Source of the DNA: an uncultured Lachnospiraceae bacterium
GTDB lineage: Bacteria; Bacillota; Clostridia; Lachnospirales; Lachnospiraceae
Assembly: GCA_949076555.1 (NCBI GenBank)
Contig: CARUOB010000014.1
Span: 1-52,749, forward strand
Direction: 5' to 3'
Length of the DNA: 52,749 nucleotides
This document shows positions 44,385 to 52,704 of the stretch, piece by piece. Under the pieces are notes generated by a model, which saw only the letters and a program-made list of their open reading frames with translations, was not told the origin of the DNA and did not search any database. The stretch's first letter is position 1. The number at the start of each line of letters is the position of its first letter. The position numbers were made by a program, and so were the translations under genes.

Positions 44385-44502
44385 GGAATCTCAAATCCGC
44401 GCGGAGAATGCCGTATTTCAGGCATTCTCCTACGCGAGACATAGAACTTCTTGGCGTCCCGTCCTATGGCGGGACGTCTTTAGAAGTTCTTCTCGCGTTT
44501 TT
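44385..44502. repeat. Palindromic repeat R67, copy 2, with extended hairpin
   Basis: The 67-nt unit (44385-44451) carries GGAGAATGCC/GGCATTCTCC (44403-44412, 44421-44430). It then continues into a long nested stem: CGCGAGA/TCTCGCG, AGAACTTCT/AGAAGTTCT and CGTCCCG/CGGGACG (44433-44497), followed by T5. A further hairpin GATTCCGC/GCGGAATC (44372-44390) lies next to it. As a terminator it would work on the plus strand, where no gene precedes it. Confidence 0.85.
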
Positions 44503-44520
44503 CACGCTCTACTGCCAAGA

Positions 44521-44543
44521 AAACCGCCGGAAACTCCGACGGT
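44521..44543 (-). terminator. Terminator after the tandem binding protein
   Basis: Arms AACCGCCGG and CCGACGGTT (44521-44529, 44535-44543; one mismatch), followed on the minus strand by TTTTC. It may give partial termination before the regulator genes. Confidence 0.6.
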
Positions 44544-44622
44544 TCTCTCTGTGATATTGTATCACAATCACGTCTGCTTTCATATGGAAAAGTCAGTTGT
44601 GATTTGTTTTTCGCTGGCTGTT

Positions 44623-46479
44623 TTATTTTGTGAGTACAGAAACGCCCGTATCCTGTACCGCGCCGCCGAGGCTTTCACCTTCCAGCGCTTTCACGCACGC
44701 TTCTACACCCATAGCGCCCATCTGATCCGGGTTCTGCGCCATGGTGCAGAGCAGATGGCCGTCACCGATCAGATTCATGATCGCATCGGACTTATCGAAA
44801 CCTACGCCGATGATGTCCGCGTTTCCGCCTGCCTTGATGGCATTGCCCGCGCCAGTGGTGGAACCTTCGTTACATCCGAAAATACCAACTACGCCCTGTG
44901 TGATATAGTTCTCGGCGATACTCTGGGATTTCGCCGCGTCGCCTTCGCCGTACTGTGTCTCTAAGAGATTGAATCCGGTTCCTTCAAATGCGGAGCGGAA
45001 GCCTTCCTCACGCATCACGCAGGAATCTGTCGCCGCGTTTACGTTGATGATACCGATATCGCCGGAAGTCGTGCCTGCCGCCTCCAAAGCCTTGATCATC
45101 TCCTCGCCTGCCGTCTTGCCCGCCGCCTTATTGTCTGTGGAGAAAGTCGCCTCCGCATCCACGTTCGCCGGGGAATCCACATATACAATCTTCACGCCTG
45201 CTGCCGCCGCCTCGTTCAGCGCGGAGGAAATCGCGTCGGGGCCGTTCGCCGCTACCATGATCGCATTGTAGCCGCCTGCCACCGCATTGTTCACACACTC
45301 AATCTGCTGTGCGTCGTCCTTCGTGTTGGGAGCCATGAATGTCACGCTCACACCAAGCTCCGCTGCCTTCGCCTGCGCGCCATCATTCAAAGTTACCCAG
45401 TGCTGGTCGATGGAATCCATCGTGATCAGGGCAATCTTCCACTCCTGACTTGCCGTCGCGCTGCTGTTCATCGCCGGATCTGCTCCACCTTCGCCAAGAG
45501 CTGCCGCATTGATTACGGATACGCCCGTGTCTGTCACGCTGCCGCCAAGGCTCTCGCCGTTTACTGCCGCAACTGCCGCTTTCACACCCTCATATCCCAT
45601 CACATCGGGATTCTGCGCCATGGTGCAGAGCAGATGGCCGTCCTTGATCAAGTTCTGTATCGCATCGGACTTGTCGAAGCCTACACCGACAATGCCGGAA
45701 TTGCCCGCCGCCTTGATCGCGTTGCCGGTACCGGTTGTGGAACCCTCGTTACAGCCGAAGATTCCCACCACGCCCTGGGTGATATAGTTCTCGGCGATAC
45801 TCTGGGATTTCGCCGCGTCGCCTTCGCCGTACTGTGTCTCTAAAAGGTTGAAGCCGCTGCCGTCAAATGCTGCGCGGAAACCTTCTTCACGCATCACGCA
45901 GGAATCTGTCGCCGCGTTTACGTTGACGATACCGATGTCGCCGGAGGTAACGCCCGCTGCCTCTAACGCCTTGATCATCTCCTCGCCTGCCGTCGTGCCC
46001 GCCGCCTTGTTATCCGTGGAGAAGGTCGCCTCAGCGTCCACATTCGCCGGGGAATCCACATACACAATCTTTACGCCTGCGGAAGCCGCCTCTTTCAGAG
46101 CGGAAGAAATCGCGTCAGGACCGTTTGCCGCCACAATAATCGCATTGTAGCCGCCTGCCACCGCATTGTTCACGCACTCGATCTGCTGCGCGTCGTCCTT
46201 CGTGTTGGGAGCAAGGAAATCCACCGTCACGCCAAGCTCCGATGCCGCCTGCTGTGCGCCCTCGTTCAGAGTCACCCAGTGCTGGTCGATGGAATCCATC
46301 GTGATCAGCGCAACCTTTACATCACCGCCGGAAGCTGCCGGAGCCTCTGCATCTGCCGGTGCAGCCGCATCCGTTCCTGTTGCCTCCGCACCCGTCTCTT
46401 TCGCATTGCCGCCGCACCCTGTCAAGGAAGCCGCCGCCAGTGTCATACAACAGAGCATAGCCAATAATTTCTTCTTCAT
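44623..46479 (-). CDS. Tandem-domain sugar-binding lipoprotein (two CUT2 binding domains)
   Basis: A 618-residue lipoprotein. Signal peptide with lipobox SLTGC (Cys22), an Ala/Glu-rich linker to residue 53, then two periplasmic-binding-protein domains (about 55-323 and 348-616), offset by 293 residues. Each starts VALITMDSIDQHWVTLN or IALITMDSIDQHWVTLN and ends DTGVSV. I count about 34 differences in roughly 268 aligned residues, near 87% identity, and no gaps. CUT2 binding proteins (RbsB/MglB) normally have a single such domain of about 300 residues. The ATG follows AAAGGAGGATAAGGT. It is third in the operon after ATPase and permease, an uncommon order. Confidence 0.92.
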   Translation of the reverse strand: MKKKLLAMLCCMTLAAASLTGCGGNAKETGAEATGTDAAAPADAEAPAASGGDVKVALITMDSIDQHWVTLNEGAQQAASELGVTVDFLAPNTKDDAQQIECVNNAVAGGYNAIIVAANGPDAISSALKEAASAGVKIVYVDSPANVDAEATFSTDNKAAGTTAGEEMIKALEAAGVTSGDIGIVNVNAATDSCVMREEGFRAAFDGSGFNLLETQYGEGDAAKSQSIAENYITQGVVGIFGCNEGSTTGTGNAIKAAGNSGIVGVGFDKSDAIQNLIKDGHLLCTMAQNPDVMGYEGVKAAVAAVNGESLGGSVTDTGVSVINAAALGEGGADPAMNSSATASQEWKIALITMDSIDQHWVTLNDGAQAKAAELGVSVTFMAPNTKDDAQQIECVNNAVAGGYNAIMVAANGPDAISSALNEAAAAGVKIVYVDSPANVDAEATFSTDNKAAGKTAGEEMIKALEAAGTTSGDIGIINVNAATDSCVMREEGFRSAFEGTGFNLLETQYGEGDAAKSQSIAENYITQGVVGIFGCNEGSTTGAGNAIKAGGNADIIGVGFDKSDAIMNLIGDGHLLCTMAQNPDQMGAMGVEACVKALEGESLGGAVQDTGVSVLTK

Positions 46480-46523
46480 ACCTTATCCTCCTTTTTGATC
46501 TATCGCTATCCGCCTGCGCGGTG

Positions 46524-47534
46524 TTAGCTCTTTTTCTTTTTCGTAAACTGTCCGCTTCTGAGTACAATATCCAAAAGCACTGCCACCACTACGATAATAC
46601 CGATCACGAGACGCTGGATACCTACCTGCGCGCCGATCATATTAAGACCGTTCTCCAATGTCTGCCATACTGCGGACCCGGCCAGCGTGCCCAGCAGAAT
46701 ACCCGTGCCGCCCAAGGGCGATACGCCGCCGATTACGCCTGCCGCAACGCCGTACATCTCATACATGTTTCCGGCTTCCATATTACCCATGCCCGCCTGT
46801 GCACACAGGATCAGTCCTACCACCCAGGAACACACCGCGCTGACCAGATAGGTCTTTGTGGTGGTCGCCACTACATTGACGCCGGAGAGCTTCGCCGCAT
46901 CGATATTGGAACCGATGGCGTATATATGTCTTCCCGTCCTTGTCTTTGACAGCAGGAAGAAGAAAATGACAAACATGATAATCGCGATCCAGAATGTATT
47001 GTATATGCCTGCGGTAGTCCCGTAGTAGAAGAAGTTCTGGAACGCGTCGCCGGTCTCCTTTCCTACGCCGGTAGCGATGGCGTCCGTATTGCGGTTGTTG
47101 TTTACCATGTAAGCGATACCGCGTCCCACGAACATCGTGCCAAGCGTAGCGATAAAGGGCGGCAGCTTAAACTTTCCTACCAGCATGCCGTTGATCACGC
47201 CGATCACCAGACAACATGCCAGTGCCACCGTAACCGCCAGAAACGGATTGGTGCCGAGCGTCATAAGCGTCGCCGAGATCATGGCGCTCATCGCCACCAT
47301 GGAACCGATGGAAAGATCGATGTTTCCCGTGATAAGCACATAACTCTGCGCAATACCGATCAGCAGGTATTTTGACATGGAACGCAGCAGATTCAGAATA
47401 TTGTTGCTGGAAAAAACGGCCTGATTGATCAGTCCAAACGCTATGTAAATAATAATCAGTCCGACGAAAGCGGTAAGCGCCGCTCCCATGCCCTTGACTG
47501 CCAGAAGCTTTTTGATGGGGCTTTTGTTATTCAT
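46524..47534 (-). CDS. Sugar ABC transporter permease (CUT2, RbsC/MglC-like)
   Basis: A 336-residue permease with about ten membrane segments. Family signatures are SYVLITGNIDLSIGSMVAMS, FIATLGTMFVGRGIAYMV and RTGRHIYAIGSNIDAAKLSG near the coupling loop. The ATG at 47534 lies one base after the ATPase stop, with AGGAGGAAGTATAAG upstream. It forms the channel for the tandem-domain binding protein next to it. Confidence 0.94.
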   Translation of the reverse strand: MNNKSPIKKLLAVKGMGAALTAFVGLIIIYIAFGLINQAVFSSNNILNLLRSMSKYLLIGIAQSYVLITGNIDLSIGSMVAMSAMISATLMTLGTNPFLAVTVALACCLVIGVINGMLVGKFKLPPFIATLGTMFVGRGIAYMVNNNRNTDAIATGVGKETGDAFQNFFYYGTTAGIYNTFWIAIIMFVIFFFLLSKTRTGRHIYAIGSNIDAAKLSGVNVVATTTKTYLVSAVCSWVVGLILCAQAGMGNMEAGNMYEMYGVAAGVIGGVSPLGGTGILLGTLAGSAVWQTLENGLNMIGAQVGIQRLVIGIIVVVAVLLDIVLRSGQFTKKKKS

Positions 47535-47535
47535 C

Positions 47536-49065
47536 TTATACTTCCTCCTTGCCGCTTTGGCTGCTAATTTTCTTATCCTCAAAGGTGGTTGCCAATGTCA
47601 GGATTTCGTTCTGCGTCGTATCCCTTGCCATGACTTCTCCCGTAATCCTGCCGTCGCACATGACAATGATCCGGTCCGCAATTCCCATAACCTCCGGCAT
47701 CTCCGAGGAGACAAACATCACGGCAATACCCTGTTTCTTCAGTTCATTCATCAGGTTATAGATCTCTACCTTGGCTCCTACGTCAATGCCTCTCGTCGGT
47801 TCATCGAAAATAACCACTCTGGAATCTCTGGCCAGCCACTTACCGACCACCACCTTCTGCTGGTTTCCGCCGGAAAGATTGCCGGAATCCACTTCCACGT
47901 TCGGCGCCTTGATTTTCAGATCAACCACCGCTTTATCGCACAGCGCTTCCTCCTTTTTGCTGTCCACCACGCCAAGTTTATTACATACAATATCCAGATT
48001 CGGCAGCGTCAGGTTGTGGCGGATGCTGAGCTTCGTGCACAGGCCGTCCTTTTTTCGATCCTCCGGCGCAAGCACAACACCGTTTTTGATGGCGTCCATC
48101 GGGCACTTTATCTCTATTTTCCTGTCATCCACATATATTTCACCGCTCTCTTTCGGATCTACCCCGAAAATGGTCCGGGTCGTTTCTGTCCGCCCTGCGC
48201 CCATCAGCCCTGCAAAGCCTACGATTTCTCCCTCGTAAACCGAGAAGTTGATATTGCGCACCATCTTTCCGGCGTTTAAGTTCTTTACTTCAAACACTTT
48301 CTTGCCTTTTTTGCATTCTACGCGCGGGAATTTTTCTTTGATCTCACGGCCAACCATATGGCTGATGATCTGCTCCATGGAAACATCCCCGAAATTCATG
48401 CTGGTAATATACTGGCCGTCCCGCATGATGGTCACCCTGTCCACGATATGCTGCAGCTCCTCCAGACGATGGGATATGTAGACGATGCCTTTTCCTTCGG
48501 CTTTCAGCTTCTTAATGATGCGAAAGAGGTCTTCAATCTCTCTGGCCGTCAGCGAAGAGGTCGGTTCGTCCATAATCAGTATCTTCGCATTGATCGAAAG
48601 CGCTTTTGCGATCTCCACCATCTGCTGCTTCGACACCGGCAGATCACCCACGGTTTCCTTCGGATCAATGTCTATTTTCAGATCGTCCAGAATCCGTTTT
48701 GCCTCCTGCTCCATCTTCGCATTATTCAGCGCAAAACGACCGCTGATCTCACGCCCCAGAAACATGTTTTCAGCCACCGAGAGATGGCGGCACATATTCA
48801 ATTCCTGATGGATGATCGCCACGCCCGCTTCCTGCGCCTGCTTTGGCGTCAGATCCCCGCATTCCTTCCCAAATATTTTCAAGGAACCTTCATCTCGTGT
48901 GTAAACGCCGCTCAAAACCTTCATCAGCGTAGATTTACCCGCCCCGTTTTCTCCCAGAAGCGCCATGACTTCCCCTGCGCGTAATTCAAACTTAACATGA
49001 TCTAACGCTTTTACGCCTGGAAATGTTTTACATATGTTTTCCATGGAGACGATTACTTCATTCAT
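47536..49065 (-). CDS. Sugar ABC transporter ATPase (CUT2, RbsA/MglA-like)
   Basis: A 509-residue protein with two fused nucleotide-binding domains. The first has GENGAGKST, LPVSKQQMVEIAKAL and ILIMDEPTSSL. The second has the family's naturally divergent GLMGAGRTE, LSGGNQQKVVVGKW and VVIFDEPTRGID. It is catalytically intact, in contrast to the two pseudo-ATPases downstream, which look like its split, degenerate relatives. It begins the operon; CAGGGGGTTAGAGC lies before the ATG. Confidence 0.95.
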   Translation of the reverse strand: MNEVIVSMENICKTFPGVKALDHVKFELRAGEVMALLGENGAGKSTLMKVLSGVYTRDEGSLKIFGKECGDLTPKQAQEAGVAIIHQELNMCRHLSVAENMFLGREISGRFALNNAKMEQEAKRILDDLKIDIDPKETVGDLPVSKQQMVEIAKALSINAKILIMDEPTSSLTAREIEDLFRIIKKLKAEGKGIVYISHRLEELQHIVDRVTIMRDGQYITSMNFGDVSMEQIISHMVGREIKEKFPRVECKKGKKVFEVKNLNAGKMVRNINFSVYEGEIVGFAGLMGAGRTETTRTIFGVDPKESGEIYVDDRKIEIKCPMDAIKNGVVLAPEDRKKDGLCTKLSIRHNLTLPNLDIVCNKLGVVDSKKEEALCDKAVVDLKIKAPNVEVDSGNLSGGNQQKVVVGKWLARDSRVVIFDEPTRGIDVGAKVEIYNLMNELKKQGIAVMFVSSEMPEVMGIADRIIVMCDGRITGEVMARDTTQNEILTLATTFEDKKISSQSGKEEV

Positions 49066-49096
49066 GCTCTAACCCCCTGTTCCCTTCTATATTTTT

Positions 49097-49105
49097 AGTA
49101 TAGCA
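49097..49105 (-). promoter_or_regulatory. Extended -10 of the sugar operon promoter
   Basis: Read on the minus strand, TGC-TATACT is an extended -10 box (-10 hexamer 49097-49102) about 32 bases upstream of the ATPase start. A TTTTGT at suitable distance is a weak -35. Confidence 0.5.
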
Positions 49106-49334
49106 GAATCCTGTTTTTACAAAAGGGTGGGGGATTTTTGTTTTATGGGGAGATTTTTATGCAATTTTAGAGTTTTTGGAAAATAGTAAGAAAATAAATC
49201 TGATATGTTGTACAGGAAAACAGTAAACAAGGGCAGGACGGCACGGCATGTTGCACAAAACCGTGCACAGATACGGCATCCCGCTCCGCTCTATCCACGC
49301 CGTACCATGATTTTCGCTGTGCTGAAAAGCCGCG
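49106..49334. other. Intergenic region, no gene seen
   Basis: 229 bases with no convincing reading frame. It holds two hairpin-forming stretches, GCACGG...CCGTGC near 49230-49265 and TACGGC...GCCGTA near 49272-49306, neither followed by a T run. The first 100 bases are AT-rich. Confidence 0.4.
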
Positions 49335-50177
49335 TCAGAACCGCACCCCTAAAAACTGTATCAGGGCGCCGCCAACCACGCCGAGCACATACAAAAGCCC
49401 GAATATCCGCAGGCTTTCCTTCTTATCTTCATTTACCCGGAGCAGTACCAGAAACCCTACGCCGGAGCCGGATAAAAGCCCTGCCATCAATGCACCTGCA
49501 CTCAGTACGCCGCCCAGATAAAGCTGCGTGAGTATGACGGAGGAAGCGCAGTTCGGAATCATGCCCACAAGGGCCGACACGAACAGACTGAGCGCAGGCT
49601 TATTCATGACAACCGTCGAAAGGGTCTCCTCCCCGATCAGGGCAATCGCAAAATTCAAGACGAGAGAAACCGCTATTATATATAAGAAGATTCTCCAGGT
49701 ATGGCTAAAAGCCGACCGCCAGATGCCTCTCTCACAATGACAGTGCTGCCGCTCGCACAGATGCTCGATCTGCGGTTCTTCCTTCCCCCGAAACAGTGCA
49801 TCTACAAGAAACCCGGCCGCAATAGCAAAAAGCACTTTGATCAGAAGCAGTTTTCCGATCATGGAAATGCCCACATTCTCGGAGATCATAATGGGAAGCA
49901 TCTCATCGGAAGTAGATAAAAACACGGCAATCAAAGTTCCCACCGTAACGATTCTGCCCGCATAGAGATTCGCCGCAGCAGCAGAAAACCCGCACTGCGG
50001 AAAAACACCCAGCACACCGCCGATCGCAGGCCCCGCCTTTCCCGATTTTCTGACAACCGCCTGCATTTTCCCTCCTGTCCAATGTTCCAGACACTCCATT
50101 GCCAGATAGGTCAGAAAAAGAAACGGCAGTAGCCTCATGCCATCTATAAAGGTATCATATACCACATCCAAAATCAT
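49335..50177 (-). CDS. ArsP_2-type (10TM) putative metal/arsenic exporter permease
   Basis: A 280-residue polytopic membrane protein with two related halves: the first has VFPQCGFSAAAANLYAGR, the second MIPNCASSVILTQLYLGG. Each carries a conserved Pro-x-Cys at a membrane boundary. A His/Cys-rich loop, CERQHCHCERG, lies between the halves. This layout matches the putative heavy-metal exporter family (ArsP_2), whose function is poorly tested. The loop suggests a soft metal or metalloid (inference). GGGGTAAAAA precedes the ATG. It stands alone. Confidence 0.8.
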   Translation of the reverse strand: MILDVVYDTFIDGMRLLPFLFLTYLAMECLEHWTGGKMQAVVRKSGKAGPAIGGVLGVFPQCGFSAAAANLYAGRIVTVGTLIAVFLSTSDEMLPIMISENVGISMIGKLLLIKVLFAIAAGFLVDALFRGKEEPQIEHLCERQHCHCERGIWRSAFSHTWRIFLYIIAVSLVLNFAIALIGEETLSTVVMNKPALSLFVSALVGMIPNCASSVILTQLYLGGVLSAGALMAGLLSGSGVGFLVLLRVNEDKKESLRIFGLLYVLGVVGGALIQFLGVRF

Positions 50178-50287
50178 TTTTTACCCCTTTTCCGCGCTTT
50201 TTTCGCATATCGAGTTTGCGGCAAGCACCACGCAGGCACAAATCCCGCCAATTTTAATTTTCAATCTTCGTTCCTCCGTATCGTTTA

Positions 50288-50310
50288 CGCCGCATTCTGA
50301 AAGTGCGGCG
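50288..50310. promoter_or_regulatory. Hairpin in the divergent region
   Basis: CGCCGCA/TGCGGCG (50288-50294, 50304-50310) with a 9-nt loop lies in the leader of the exporter gene. No T run follows on either strand. The rest of 50178-50480 holds no gene that I can support. Confidence 0.4.
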
Positions 50311-50419
50311 AGAGTTACCGAATTTATAATACCACGCTTTCAAGAAAAAGCAAGTGCGGGTAAATTTGCACAAAAACTTCCATTTCTTCTCTTTTCACCA
50401 ATTTTCCGCGAAATAGGAA

Positions 50420-50448
50420 TTGATTCTTTGGGAAAAATGTACTAATAT
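50420..50448 (+). promoter_or_regulatory. Putative promoter of the comFB gene
   Basis: TTGATT (50420-50425), a 17-bp spacer and TAATAT (50443-50448) lie 32 bases before the ATG. Confidence 0.5.
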
Positions 50449-50480
50449 AGAGGTGTCTATCTTAATGAGGGAGGTTCGGA

Positions 50481-50750
50481 ATGGAAGGCTTAAAAAATAT
50501 CATGGAAGATGCCGTGGAATACCAGTTAAAGAAGCTGCTGCCCACGATGCCCGAAGTTTGTTCCTGTGATAACTGCAAGTTGGACATGATGTCCTATGCA
50601 TTGAACAGACTTTCACCCCAGTATGTGCGTACAGATACCGGCGCACTTTTTCAAAAACTAAACAACTATCAGCCACAGGCCGAGGTAGAAATTCTGGCCA
50701 CCGTGATGTCCGCGATCAATAAAATCGGCTCGCATCCACAACACAACTGA
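50481..50750 (+). CDS. comFB: ComFB-family protein
   Basis: An 89-residue protein of the late-competence ComFB family: KNIMEDAVEYQLKKLLPTM, then a CSCDNC cysteine group, then LDMMSYALNRLSPQYV and TDTGALF. The DxxxxALNRLxPxY core is the family hallmark. Cyanobacterial relatives have been reported as cyclic-dinucleotide receptors; whether this one is cannot be told here. GGGAGGTTCGG precedes the ATG. It is monocistronic, with its own promoter-like sequence and terminator. Confidence 0.85.
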   Translation: MEGLKNIMEDAVEYQLKKLLPTMPEVCSCDNCKLDMMSYALNRLSPQYVRTDTGALFQKLNNYQPQAEVEILATVMSAINKIGSHPQHN

Positions 50751-50772
50751 TTTTATCTGGCTCATAAGCCAC

Positions 50773-50802
50773 AAACCGGGTGCATAAGCACCCGGTTTCT
50801 TT
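50773..50802 (+). terminator. comFB terminator
   Basis: A perfect 11-bp stem AAACCGGGTGC/GCACCCGGTTT (50773-50783, 50788-50798) with a 4-nt loop, followed by CTTT. It can also end the converging minus-strand gene. Confidence 0.8.
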
Positions 50803-50818
50803 ATGCCGTCTTTCCTTT

Positions 50819-52027
50819 TTAGTTTTCCACGATCTCAATCTCTACTTCTCTTTCTTCCCTCGTCTCATAATAATACATATTTAACTTCACCTCTTCCAGA
50901 ATCCGCTCCTCATAGTCCTCCTTCGTCGTCACCGAGAAATCGTCCGCTTCCCCGTTCCATCTGCACGCCACCAGATACGACGCGCCGTCCTCTTCGACAA
51001 ACAGTACGTCAACCAGCCTGCTCACCGTCTCATCCGTAACGTTCACCCTATAATAGCTCTTCACTTCTTTATAGCTTCCCCGGATTTGCAGCTTTTCCTC
51101 CAAAAAGTCCTGCGCCTGCCTCTTGATATTGGCAATTTTTCCCGACGCCTCCGAAACAGTGGGTCTGACCGCCTCGGCTTCCTGCATATCGTGGCTGTAC
51201 GACAGGGAACGCAATGTGCCGTCCAGCGCGTCAATATGGAAATAATAGTATCGGTAATTTCCATAATCGCTCCAGTTCACGCAGTATGTGTTTGCATCGA
51301 TTACCGGTTCCACATCGAACTCATTATAATAGTGATTAAACTCCATGCCGCTCCCGTCAAGCCCGAACACCTGCTGCAAATATCCTGTCGCAATCTCCAC
51401 CGCCTGCTCTTCCGTGATGCCGCCGGATGCAACCACCTCTTTGATCTGCTCTTTCTCCGCCGCCTCTCTCTTGTCCAGTTCTTCGGCGTTCTGCTCCTGC
51501 AAGGCATAGTCCTGCTTTCTCTCGAAGTCTATTTTTTCCAGTATCTCTTCGTCCGTCAATTCCCTGTTCACCGGCAGATAAAAAACTCCTGTAGTCGTCA
51601 GAAAACAAAACTCATGCTCTTTTGCCTCCTCCTCGCTGTCCACCATTGTCAGCTCACCCGTCGGGAAAAGCCCGTCGAGATACTTTGCATAGAGTTCTCC
51701 TCTGCGCGCCTTTTCGCCCTCTGTATACTCTCTTGTGAAACTGTTCGCCTCGGTCTGCTGTTCCTGTATCTGGTTGGTAATCCGGGCAACCTCATCCTCC
51801 GGCAGACTCTCCATCCTCTCCTGCACCAGAGAATTTACCACCGCCCGCACGGGTACGCTTAGAATCCCTACTGTCACAATGCAGACAGTCACGGCTGCGG
51901 CCGCCCGCAAGGTTCTCATATATCTGTGCGTTTTCCTCTTCGCTCCTATCTCCAGAATCATCTGCTTCTGTTTCTCTTCCTCAAAATCTATCCCGTTCAC
52001 CGCATGTTTCAAATCCGTTATATTCAT
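50819..52027 (-). CDS. Membrane-anchored PepSY-like protein, putative anti-sigma factor
   Basis: A 402-residue protein with a short cytoplasmic N-terminus (about 1-40), one membrane helix (about 42-60, AAAAVTVCIVTVGILSVPV) and a large extracytoplasmic part. Within it, GITEEQAVEIATGYLQQVFG and YYFHIDALDGTLRSLSYSHD look like a PepSY/YpeB-type unit. The gene lies 60 bp after an ECF sigma gene, the usual place for an anti-sigma factor. The cytoplasmic part is short and shows no zinc-binding HxxxCxxC motif, so the role is inferred from position and topology. Confidence 0.7.
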   Translation of the reverse strand: MNITDLKHAVNGIDFEEEKQKQMILEIGAKRKTHRYMRTLRAAAAVTVCIVTVGILSVPVRAVVNSLVQERMESLPEDEVARITNQIQEQQTEANSFTREYTEGEKARRGELYAKYLDGLFPTGELTMVDSEEEAKEHEFCFLTTTGVFYLPVNRELTDEEILEKIDFERKQDYALQEQNAEELDKREAAEKEQIKEVVASGGITEEQAVEIATGYLQQVFGLDGSGMEFNHYYNEFDVEPVIDANTYCVNWSDYGNYRYYYFHIDALDGTLRSLSYSHDMQEAEAVRPTVSEASGKIANIKRQAQDFLEEKLQIRGSYKEVKSYYRVNVTDETVSRLVDVLFVEEDGASYLVACRWNGEADDFSVTTKEDYEERILEEVKLNMYYYETREEREVEIEIVEN

Positions 52028-52087
52028 ATGCCTTCACCCTTTCCCTTTCATCCATCGCTTCCTCTGCGCATTCTGCATCCGCGCACA

Positions 52088-52543
52088 TCACTCTTCCTCC
52101 AGCCGCAGGCGCAGCAGCTTCCGTCCCCTCTGCAAGCGCTTTTTTACCGCATTAACAGAAATTCCGAGTATCTCCGACACCTCTGCGGTTTTATAGCCTT
52201 CTACATAGTGCAGATATACCGCCGCTTTTACGGGAAGCGGCAGTTGAATCAGTTCCGCCAGCACATGACTGTATTCAGGATTTTCATAGCTTGCCGTAAT
52301 TTCGTCGATCGTCACCTGCGGATGTCTCAATTGAAACCGCCTCATATCCCGGCAGCGGTTCTGCGCCACCTTGATCAGCCATGCCTTTTCGTGATCCCCA
52401 TCCCGAAATTCTTTATTATATTCCAGATATCTGCATATCGTATCCTGTACCGCATCCTGCGCGTCCTGCTCATTGCCAAGCATAACCACACAGATCTTGT
52501 AGAGCATGGGGCTGTATTTTGTCACTGCTTCCTCTATTGTCAT
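52088..52543 (-). CDS. ECF-type RNA polymerase sigma factor
   Basis: A 151-residue sigma-70-family protein with region 2 (YSPMLYKICVVMLGNEQDAQ, DAVQDTICRYLEY, KAWLIKVAQNRCRDMRR) and region 4 (LPVKAAVYLHYVEGYKTAEV, ILGISVNAVKKRLQRGRKLL). It belongs to the SigW/SigV-like ECF group. AAAGGTGAAAATTT precedes the ATG. The PepSY-like membrane protein follows on the same strand and may hold it inactive at the membrane. Confidence 0.93.
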   Translation of the reverse strand: MTIEEAVTKYSPMLYKICVVMLGNEQDAQDAVQDTICRYLEYNKEFRDGDHEKAWLIKVAQNRCRDMRRFQLRHPQVTIDEITASYENPEYSHVLAELIQLPLPVKAAVYLHYVEGYKTAEVSEILGISVNAVKKRLQRGRKLLRLRLEEE

Positions 52544-52643
52544 AAATTTTCACCTTTCCCAATCCATGGACCGTTTTTGAAGCCTCTACTTATAACACGT
52601 ATGGGAATGCCAAATGGTGCCTCGGCGTAAATTCCTATTATAT

Positions 52644-52704
52644 AAAAAATCGTCGCTCGGCAGCGACGATTCAGAGAATGCTTCGCATTCTCCTTGAATG
52701 GTTT
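52644..52704. repeat. Palindromic repeat, copy B
   Basis: Same length and layout as 15948-16008: six A, hairpin AATCGTCGCT/AGCGACGATT (52648-52657, 52662-52671), hairpin GAGAATGC-TTC-GCATTCTC (52674-52681, 52685-52692) and ATGGTTT. The variable loop and the 4-nt spacer differ between the copies; the rest is conserved. Confidence 0.8.

Noticed and set aside
44623..46479. Two separate binding protein genes joined by an error
   Set aside because: There is one signal peptide, one lipobox and no internal stop, start or ribosome site between the domains; the linker is open and in frame.
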